Shown piece by piece: positions 50,516 through 58,639 of a stretch of 64,000 nt of DNA. Position numbers and translations under genes: made by a program. Source of the DNA: Verrucomicrobiota bacterium (lineage in GTDB: Bacteria > Verrucomicrobiota > Verrucomicrobiia > Verrucomicrobiales > Akkermansiaceae); NCBI GenBank assembly GCA_030835305.1, contig JAURPJ010000037.1, positions 1 to 64,000 of the forward strand, given 5' to 3'. Position 1 is the first letter of the stretch. Every line of letters begins with the position of its first letter. The notes below the pieces were generated by a model, which worked only from the letters and a program-made list of their open reading frames with translations, had not been told where the DNA came from and searched no databases.

Positions 50516-50746
50516 ATGCACAAACGAATGATAATCCTGCTCCCCTTGCTGGCGCTCTTACCCCATTGCTCAACGAACAATCCTAATTCCGGATCTGGAA
50601 CCTCAAATCCATCGGTTCTTTCGAGCCCGGCCGGGGCTAAAGTCTGGGACGCGCCCCAAACAGTCTCAACCAAAGACGGTTACAAGATGACCTATACCAA
50701 CCCCGCCAACGACAAAGAAAGGTTCACCTTCACCGGGTCCCGCTAA
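50516..50746 (+). CDS. Small putative lipoprotein, unknown function
   Basis: MHKRMIILLPLLALLPHCSTNNP lipobox-like signal. Confidence 0.5.
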   Translation: MHKRMIILLPLLALLPHCSTNNPNSGSGTSNPSVLSSPAGAKVWDAPQTVSTKDGYKMTYTNPANDKERFTFTGSR

Positions 50747-51033
50747 CTGATGTTCTTCCTTCATTAAACGCCAAACCTAAAGGGCACCCACATGGTCTAC
50801 GGCACCGCCGCCAAGATCGATGAAGCGCAACTTTGGAAAACAACGTTGATCGCCAGACAAAAGTTGAAGTGGTATTAAGCTAGTCTTCTTTCGACGAATT
50901 ACGGCAACATTTTCCGAACCGTGGGAACCGAACTCAAGGACGGCGCGAGCAACGCCGGCCGCTACCGGATCGAAGTCGAAGGCACAAAAAAACAAGATGC
51001 AAAGCTGGCTTTCAGAGCTAACCTTGCGATCAA

Positions 51034-51772
51034 AATGACAGGTCCAAAAACAGCACTGATCACTGGAGCCAATGGAGGTATTGGCTGCGCTCTTGCCCGC
51101 AAACTCCACTCAGCTGGAACCAAGCTCGTCCTGGCCGGACGAAACGAGATTGCCTTGAACAGCTTGGCCTCAGAATTGGGAGCCAAGGCACTCATTGGTA
51201 ATTTCACCCAAGCGGACCAAGTCGCCTTGTGTGTGACTAAAGCCCTCGAAGAGCTGGGCGAAATCGAAGCTGTTGCCCATTGCATCGGATCGATTCTTCT
51301 CAAACCCGCGCATTTGACCTCCATGACCGACTGGCAGTCAGTTATGGACACCAACCTCAACTCGGCCTTTTACCTTCTTCACAATCTGGGCAGGCCGATG
51401 AGCAAATCCGGAGGCTCCATTGCTTTTGTCTCCTCGGTCGCAGCCGAGAAGGGACTCTCAAACCACGAAGCAATTGCGTCAGCCAAAGCCGGACTCGCCG
51501 GACTCACCCGCTCGGCCGCCGCAACCTATGCCAGAAGTCAATTGCGGGTGAACTGTGTCGCCCCGGGCCTCACCGACACCCCGCTGGCCGCACCTATCAC
51601 CAGCAACGAATCAGCGAGGAAATTCTCCGAAGCCATGCACCCGCTCGGGCGCGTGGGCACTCCTGAAGAAATTGCAAGTGCCCTCTACTTCCTCCTCTCA
51701 CCCGACAACAGCTGGATCACCGGGCAGTCCCTTTCCGTCGACGGGGGGCTTTCGTCTCTGCAGACTAAATAG
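51034..51772 (+). CDS. Short-chain dehydrogenase/reductase (FabG-like)
   Basis: ALITGANGGIGCALARKL, SGGSIAFVSSVAAEKG, ASAKAGLAGLTRS, SWITGQSLSVDGGL; ORF extends 5' to 50921. Confidence 0.9.
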
Positions 51773-51780
51773 CTCCACCT

Positions 51781-52626
51781 CTAGCCTCCGTGCCAGTGCA
51801 GTTTCTTTCGCAGGATCTCATAGAAGGAATGGCCCGGGAGCCTGACAAGGCGAAGATGAACTTCATGGCAGGAGACACGAACGACACTGTCTTTTTCAAT
51901 CCTTAAAATATCGCGTCCATCGACCGAGAAAAGAATCGGCTCTTCCCCGTCTCCAGCCGGTGAGAGCTCAATTATGGAATTTTCTCCCACCACCAAGGAG
52001 CGATTACTCATACTGTGAGGACAAATCGGAGTGATGACGAAGACCCCGGCTTGAGGCCCCAGCAAAGGCCCTCCGGCGGCCATTGAATAAGCCGTCGAAC
52101 CCGTCGGCGTCGCAACGATCAACCCGTCGGCACGATAGTGATTTAGCAATTCGCCATCGACCCGTGCTTCCAGCGAAACCAAGCGACCCGTCTCCCCCCT
52201 CATCAAAACCGCCTCGTTGAGTGCTAGAAATTGATGAGCTTTCCCACCCTCCTCAATCATTTCCACCTTGAGCATGCTTCGCTCCACAATGTTCATTTCG
52301 CCATTTGCCAAATGATCACCGAGAAGGTCGATTTCTTCATCCGTGCACGCCGTCAAAAAACCAAGCGTTCCGATATTCACACCCGCAATCGGGATCGGCC
52401 CGGGCCCCAGGCGATGCAAGGTCTCCAGTAAAGTGCCATCGCCACCCAGTGAAATAACAAGGTCTGCACCCTTGGCAAAATCCTGCACTCCCGTTTCCTG
52501 AATGAGACCGGCCGTTTTATCCTCAAGCACAACCTCAATTCCTCGTTTCAAAAGACACTCTCGCACATTTCGCACCGCCATTGGCGCATCTGGCTTTCGG
52601 GGATGGGCGACGATAGCGACTTTCAC
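51781..52626 (-). CDS. nadK: NAD kinase
   Basis: LVISLGGDGTLLETL, GVNIGTLGFLT, ADGLIVATPTGSTAYSMAAGGPLLGP; likely GTG start at 52626. Confidence 0.93.
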   Translation of the reverse strand: MKVAIVAHPRKPDAPMAVRNVRECLLKRGIEVVLEDKTAGLIQETGVQDFAKGADLVISLGGDGTLLETLHRLGPGPIPIAGVNIGTLGFLTACTDEEIDLLGDHLANGEMNIVERSMLKVEMIEEGGKAHQFLALNEAVLMRGETGRLVSLEARVDGELLNHYRADGLIVATPTGSTAYSMAAGGPLLGPQAGVFVITPICPHSMSNRSLVVGENSIIELSPAGDGEEPILFSVDGRDILRIEKDSVVRVSCHEVHLRLVRLPGHSFYEILRKKLHWHGG

Positions 52627-52704
52627 GGAAGTTAGTCTAGCACCACCGATGAACTCCGGCAATCGTTCCTTGCCTGACCACCTCTCAAACGACATCTTTT
52701 CCCC

Positions 52705-53805
52705 ATGCCTCTGACCCCGCTGGAAGCAAACCGCTATCTGCGACAAACCATGCTAGCCGAACTGGGCGAAGCCGGACAGGAGCGGCTCAAGAAAGCTTCC
52801 ATCCTCTGCATCGGGAGTGGTGGGCTCGGCTCCCCTGCTCTTCTCTATCTTGCTGCAGCCGGAGTCGGAACAATCGGCATCATCGACCCTGATAGAGTCG
52901 ATCTTTCCAATCTACACCGCCAGATCGTCCACGACACCGATCGTGTCGGCACCTCTAAAATGGAAAGTGCCAAAGCACGGCTCCATCAGGTCAATCCGCA
53001 TGTCAAAATCATGCTTCATGAGGGGCGATTCGAGCCCGACAATTGCCTAGATCTGCTAGATCCATACGATGCCATTCTAGATGGCTCTGACAACTTCCCG
53101 ACGCGCTTCGCCGCCAACGACGCCGCCTTCTTTCTCAAAAAGCCCCTCATCCACGGTGCCATTTTTCAGTTTGAAGGCCAAGTGACCGTCTTCGCGCCAC
53201 ACCTTGGCGGACCGTGTTACCGCTGCCTTTTACCAGAGCCGCCTGCCCACGGCGCGGTCCCGACATGAACCGAAGCTGGTGTCCTGGGCGTGCTCCCGGG
53301 AATAATTGGAAGCCTCCAGGCGATGGAAGCGATCAAGCTTCTGGCGAGCCTTGGGCAAGCTCCGCTGGGTCGTCTGATTCACTACCGGGCTCTCTCGACC
53401 GCCTTCCGCGAGATCAAAATCAAGCGCGACCCGGGGTGCCCGCTCTGCGGAGACAACCCAACCATCACCAAACCATTTACTGATAAAAAAGACATGATCG
53501 AGCTCCCTGAAATCACCACTCTCGAACTCCGAAAAATTCTCGCCGAGGGCTTTGAAGGCATCCTGCTCGACGTCCGCGAGCAGGATGAATACATGATGGC
53601 CCATATCGAGGGCTCCGAGCTTCTCCCTCTATCAGGCTGGCCTGCCTCGGCCCACAACCTACCCAGGGACGCAAAATATTACGTCCACTGCGCCGCCGGA
53701 ATGCGAAGCGCCAAAGCCGGCGTGTGGATGCTTCAAAATGGTTTCACCGACGTTACGAACGTCGCAGGCGGCATGAAACAATGGCTTCAGGAAGAGCCAC
53801 AATAG
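52705..53805 (+). CDS. MoeB/ThiF/HesA-family E1-like adenylyltransferase fused to a rhodanese domain; predicted selenoprotein (in-frame UGA codon 188)
   Basis: LCIGSGGLGSPALLYLAAAGVGTIGIIDPDRVDLSNLHRQIVHDTDRVG, DGSDNFPTRFAAND, CYRC ... CPLC Zn ligands, rhodanese HCAAGMRSAKAGVWML; single TGA at 53266-53268 at the conserved Cys of T-C-x-E-A-G-V, same frame resumes to 53805. Confidence 0.85.
53282..53301 (+). promoter_or_regulatory. Candidate bacterial SECIS element
   Basis: UCCUGGG-CGUGCU-CCCGGGA: 7-bp stem (one U-G wobble), 6-nt loop with G at second position and a GU; apical loop starts 21 nt after the TGA. Confidence 0.65.
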
Positions 53806-54029
53806 AATAATGCATCCCGTTCGTTTTTCTGGCTACCGCCAGAGAAAATGGCCGATGTCGAGTGAAAGGATTTGGTCAAATCTAAATCCTAGAAAATGAA
53901 TCAGTAAAAGAGACACAAACCCGAAAAAAATTATTCTGTTACTGCGCGAGTTTAACAGAGGAAGCCTGGGCCAAGAGAGCTACTGTCAGCAGAAGCAGAC
54001 TCGCCGTGGGATCAGCACAGGGCTTCACC

Positions 54030-55452
54030 CTAAAATGGAAGGGCGGAAGGCTTGCACAACTCGCTTCCGAACGGATCGGGGCCCATTCCACCTTTGGGAT
54101 CTTCATCGTGCAAGCCACGCACTCGCGAAATACTCTCAACAATCTCCTTCCCGAGTTCCTCACTCACCACAAGCTCAGCGACCTCCTTTCGCAACTGTTC
54201 TCTCCCGTTTGCTACAAACAATCGATTGAGCGGACTATGGAAAACGTCTTCAGCATCGAGATATCCCCTCAGGAGTTCCTCACGCTGTCCGGCAGGATAG
54301 CAGGCTACCAAAATCTCCCGGATCCCGCCTGTTCCCAGATCGTCCGGATCCAGCCAATTCTCGGCTCCCGGGATTTCAGGGACAAACTCACTGCGTTCCC
54401 TCAACCATGCAATCGCGTCCTCCTTGTCACTCGCAGCCCAATGACGAACGGCCGGGGCCAGGGAAACATCGGTCACGACGACTTTCGTGATGACGTCCTT
54501 GTAGTCGTCACTCTCAAACGGATCAGACCAATGTCTCTAGACGGTTTCCTCAACCATCCTCGAAATTGAAATACCCTCGTCGTCCCGGAACCAACTCTCG
54601 GCCTCTTCCGCATTCACCTCCATCCATCTTCCAAGCACCCCACCCCGGAGAACCGCCGTGATATCCCGATGCTCCACATTTTCTGTAGATAGGACTTTCC
54701 TCATAAGCTCAGCCCAATCGGTCGCAGGGGATAAACCACGCACCATCCCTTTCAGCATCGATCCCTGGAACATCGGATCTTCATGCTTCATAAATTCCTC
54801 GAGCGCAAAATCAGGATCTTTCTTCGACAAATGCTCGAAGACTTTAATTGGGGCAAGATAACCATAGCCTTCAAACGCCTCCGATTTCCGAATCAGACCT
54901 TCCGGGTCGTCGACTGCCAGCCACGCCGCATGAGGATCACTCCGTGCCCACCCTGCCAAGACCGCATTGAGATCCAGACCGACTTCCCGAACTTCGGCCT
55001 CTCCCGGACCTCCCTCCAGACTGTTTTTTGCCTGCATAAATTCTTCCGCATACGTCTTCTCGAGACTCAACACGAAGGAAACCGCTTCCTCTTTCACCTC
55101 GAGGCCCCACCTTTCGAATAGGGCTTCCGACCAATCGCCGCCCGATTCCTGACGACACAGTGCTTCAACTTCGGCGAGCGACCATGCCTGAATCACTTCC
55201 CAGTGCTTCTCCGGGAACTCTTCATATTTAAACCCCGGAGTCATCCCAACGGTCTTCATACGCCAACATAAGCCCAACGAGTTAGTCGACCGATCTTTGA
55301 TCACTATTCCCAAGTGATCTCCGGTCAGAGTGTTTCCGCTCTCCACCCCGGTCAGTTTCCGTTGGCTCTCGCGAAACAACTTCCCGCCATTCATCCACCA
55401 AAACGATGGAGAGCAGAAGCGCCAGCACGACGGTAGCCGCTCCCCATTTCAT
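54030..55452 (-). pseudogene. Hypothetical secreted/membrane-anchored protein, interrupted by an in-frame TAG and an N-terminal frameshift
   Basis: ORFs 54537..55394 and 54030..54476 share one frame, separated by TAG at 54537-54539 (VEETV*RHWSDPFESDDYKDVITKVVVTDVSLAPAVRHWAASDKEDA); hydrophobic MKWGAATVVLALLLSIVLVDEW from ATG 55452 in another frame. Confidence 0.6.
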
Positions 55453-56102
55453 CTCGGTGTCTCAATAATCTCCTGTCGGATCTCGCCCACTCCCTCCACT
55501 CCCAATTCCACGACATCCCCAACCTTCAAAAACTGCGGTGGCTTCATCCCCGCTCCCACGCCTCCCGGTGTTCCGGTCGCGATCACATCTCCAGGCAATA
55601 AGGTCATGAATTGTGAAATGTAGCTCACCAACTCCCGCACTCCGAAAATCATGTCACTCGTCGAGCTATCCTGACGAATCCCTCCATTCACCTTCGACCA
55701 AATTCGTAATTTCTGTGGATCGGTAATCCCGCCCGCCGGAACAATCTCCGGTCCGGCCGGACAAAAACCATCGTGACTCTTGCCCTTGTTAAACTGCCCG
55801 CCACGCTCTTTCTGCCACGCCCGTTCGGAGTAATCGCAAAGCACGAGATATCCTTGGACAAAGCTCATCGCCTCTTCCCCGGTCACCCGTTTCGCCTTCC
55901 GTCCAATCACAACGCCCAGCTCAACTTCATAATCCAATTTTTCCGCACCGGGAGGCAACTCAACCGGATCAAAAGGCCCGGCCCAGCTGCTCGGTGCTTT
56001 TTGAAAAAGGACAGGCTCGGTCGGAATCGGATTATCCAACTCCAGGGCGTGAGCCGTATAATTCTGGCCGACGCAAACAATTTTCGAAGGCGGGGCAATC
56101 AC
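55449..56102 (-). CDS. Fumarylacetoacetate hydrolase family protein
   Basis: KIVCVGQNYTAHALEL, YEVELGVVIGRKAKRV, LLPGDVIATGTPGGVG. Confidence 0.93.
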   Translation of the reverse strand: MIAPPSKIVCVGQNYTAHALELDNPIPTEPVLFQKAPSSWAGPFDPVELPPGAEKLDYEVELGVVIGRKAKRVTGEEAMSFVQGYLVLCDYSERAWQKERGGQFNKGKSHDGFCPAGPEIVPAGGITDPQKLRIWSKVNGGIRQDSSTSDMIFGVRELVSYISQFMTLLPGDVIATGTPGGVGAGMKPPQFLKVGDVVELGVEGVGEIRQEIIETPR

Positions 56103-56677
56103 TGCGACTGAGGCAGGGCGGATAGCTTGATAACACGGGTCTTCGCAATATCATCGTGAAGGCAATTTCGGTCCTGACGGAAGATCAAAAGCACACCCAC
56201 AAAATAGATCAGACTTCCGACAAAGGGCACGTTGGCAATCAGAGCCATGATGCCGTAGCGCTTAAAAGCAATCGTGTTCACGTCCGCCTGGGAACCGTCA
56301 AGATTGACGATTTGGGTCTTCATGACTTTCTTGCCGATACTCTGCCCCGTCGATTTCCAAAAGGTCCATTGAATCCCAATGTAAGCGACAAGCCCGATCA
56401 CCCCTATGAGAAATGTTTCCGCAAATCCGTAACCCGAAGCCGAACCGTTAAAGGCATCAGCGAAATTTTTGACAATTACTACCTTTGGTGGAGAGATCAG
56501 AGCGTAAACAAATCCAATCACCAGCCCCACCGGAATCATGATCAGACCGTCAAGTAGAGCACCCGCAAACCGCTCTCCCAAGCTGGCGTAATTGTGCGGC
56601 CCCGGCACCCCCGACTGTAGGGGAGAAGGAGGATCAACATGGGTCGTGGGCGGGCTGTAGGGATTTTCTTCGGACAT
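56099..56677 (-). CDS. RDD family membrane protein
   Basis: LGERFAGALLDGLIMIPVGLVIGF, SIGKKVMKTQIVNLDG; start at MSEENPYSPP. Confidence 0.88.
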   Translation of the reverse strand: MSEENPYSPPTTHVDPPSPLQSGVPGPHNYASLGERFAGALLDGLIMIPVGLVIGFVYALISPPKVVIVKNFADAFNGSASGYGFAETFLIGVIGLVAYIGIQWTFWKSTGQSIGKKVMKTQIVNLDGSQADVNTIAFKRYGIMALIANVPFVGSLIYFVGVLLIFRQDRNCLHDDIAKTRVIKLSALPQSQ

Positions 56678-56831
56678 AAAGAAATCGCTAACATTTCCCG
56701 TTTCTCCTGACAAGGTGAGACTCCATCGCAGGATAATTTCTGAAAGCTCGCGATGTCGGAGCAAACTTGCAGCAGCCAGAACAAATTCCGTGTTCATTTT
56801 CCCGAGCCTGAGTTAACACCCGTCCGTCTCC

Positions 56832-57959
56832 ATGTTCGAACTCCTCAAGACCGACCCCGATTGCAAGGCACGCCGCGGACGCCTCACCACTCCTCACGGA
56901 GTCATCGAGACCCCGATATTCATGCCCGTCGGCACACAGGGTTCGGTCAAGACCCTCCATCCCGAGGATCTTCATCTCATGGAAGCACAAATCATTCTGG
57001 GCAACACCTACCACCTTTGGCTACGCCCCGGCACCGATGTCATCAGCGAACTGGGCGGGCTTCACTCATTCACGACCTGGGACGGCCCCGTGCTGACCGA
57101 TTCCGGCGGCTTTCAGGTCTGGTCCCTTTCCAAGATTCGCAAAATCAGCGAGCAAGGCGTGCAATTCCAAAGTCACCTCGACGGCACCCGCATGATGCTC
57201 AGCCCCGAAAAGAGCATGGAAATCCAAGCCATCTTCAGTTCGGACATCGCGATGCTCTTCGACGAATGCCCGCCCTATCCGTGCGAGCGCAAATACGCCG
57301 AGGAATCCACCGGTCTCACCACCCGCTGGGGAAAACGTTGCAAGGAATGGATCGAAGCCAACATGCCTACCAGCGGAAACGGGCGGCAACTCCACTTCGG
57401 AATCGTCCAAGGCTCGGTTTATCCCGATCTCCGTGAGGAGTCCGCACGAGCCCTCGTCGATCTCGATTTCGACGGTTACGCCATCGGCGGAGTCTCGGTC
57501 GGTGAACCCGAGGAGGAAATGTTCGCCGCCATTCAAAATGCCGAGCCCTTCCTGCCCTCGAGCAAGCCCCGCTACGCGATGGGATTGGGAACACCAACCC
57601 AGCTTCTGGAAATGATTGGCCAGGGCGTCGACATGTTTGACTGCGTTCACCCCACTCGCTGCGCGCGCCACGGACAGGCCTTCACTCCGGACGGGCCCAT
57701 CCACATCAAAAACAAGGCCTTCGAGTTCGATTCCGCTCCGCTCACCGCAGAAGCCCACCCGCACGTCGCCCGCTTTTCCCGTGCTTTTTTGCGCCATAGC
57801 TTTCGCGCCGGCGAAATAATCGCCCAACGCGTTCTCTCCTTCCACAACCTGCACTTTTACCTCCAGCTGATGGAAAACGCCCGCCACGCCATCTCCGAGG
57901 GACGTTTCCGCGAATTCCAACGCGAGTTCGTCGCCCGCTACACCGCAGGTGTGAAATGA
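56832..57959 (+). CDS. tgt: Queuine tRNA-ribosyltransferase
   Basis: TPHGVIETPIFMPVGTQGSVKTL, LTDSGGFQVWSLSKIRKISEQGVQFQSHLDG, DCVHPTRCARHGQAFT. Confidence 0.97.
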   Translation: MFELLKTDPDCKARRGRLTTPHGVIETPIFMPVGTQGSVKTLHPEDLHLMEAQIILGNTYHLWLRPGTDVISELGGLHSFTTWDGPVLTDSGGFQVWSLSKIRKISEQGVQFQSHLDGTRMMLSPEKSMEIQAIFSSDIAMLFDECPPYPCERKYAEESTGLTTRWGKRCKEWIEANMPTSGNGRQLHFGIVQGSVYPDLREESARALVDLDFDGYAIGGVSVGEPEEEMFAAIQNAEPFLPSSKPRYAMGLGTPTQLLEMIGQGVDMFDCVHPTRCARHGQAFTPDGPIHIKNKAFEFDSAPLTAEAHPHVARFSRAFLRHSFRAGEIIAQRVLSFHNLHFYLQLMENARHAISEGRFREFQREFVARYTAGVK

Positions 57960-58079
57960 CCCTCTTTCCCCGAAATCAAGCGGTTTAGGGTTGCTTTCCT
58001 TCGCCAATCCTAGTTTTTTCCTCCCCCGCAACATACTTCGCATCTAGCGGATATTTTCAACCAAACTACTTTCCTCCAA

Positions 58080-58445
58080 GTGAATCCAATTTTATCAGTT
58101 CTCGCAGCTGGGCAGGCTAATCCTCTCACCGGCACGCTTCCCATGATCATTATCATGATCGTGATGTTCTACTTCCTCCTGATCCGCCCGCAGAAAAAGC
58201 AGCGTCAGGAACAGGAAGCCCGTGTCGCAGCCCTCCAAAAGGGGGACAGAATCGTAACCATCGGCGGAATGCACGGGATTGTGCACCACGTTTCCAAGGA
58301 AACCATCACCATCAAGATTTCCGAGGGCGTTTTCGTCCCCTTCAATAAGGTGGCCATTGCCAGCGTCGAAAAATCCGGCAAAGGCGATAAAAAGGCCGAA
58401 GAGAAGAATTCCCACGAAGATTCCAAGGAAGAGAAGAAGGCTTAG
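58080..58445 (+). CDS. yajC: Preprotein translocase subunit YajC
   Basis: MIIIMIVMFYFLLIRPQKKQRQEQEARVAALQKGDRIVTIGGMHG. Confidence 0.94.
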   Translation: MNPILSVLAAGQANPLTGTLPMIIIMIVMFYFLLIRPQKKQRQEQEARVAALQKGDRIVTIGGMHGIVHHVSKETITIKISEGVFVPFNKVAIASVEKSGKGDKKAEEKNSHEDSKEEKKA

Positions 58446-58500
58446 TTCCGCTTTCAATCCCCCCCCTCTCATGCTCCGCAACTTGTCAGGCTCCGTCGTC

Positions 58501-58524
58501 AAAGCCCCCTTTTTTGGGCTTTTT
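58501..58524 (+). terminator. Intrinsic terminator candidate after yajC
   Basis: AAAGCCC-CCTTTTTT-GGGCTTT followed by TT. Confidence 0.55.
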
Positions 58525-58639
58525 GGGAGAGCGATTTGTCGTCCAGGAACTTCAAGACAAAGACTGGGGCAAGCACATAGTGAAAGCTATCAGCGAAAAG
58601 CGCAAAAAGTAAATTTTCAAATTCTAAAGTAAGTTATTC

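Noticed and set aside
54537-54539. In-frame TAG as a pyrrolysine codon
   Set aside because: No pylRS/pylBCD visible, unfamiliar protein family and an additional N-terminal frameshift; pseudogene is more likely.
57066-58043. 325-aa minus-strand ORF opposite tgt
   Set aside because: Antisense shadow of a highly conserved tgt gene.
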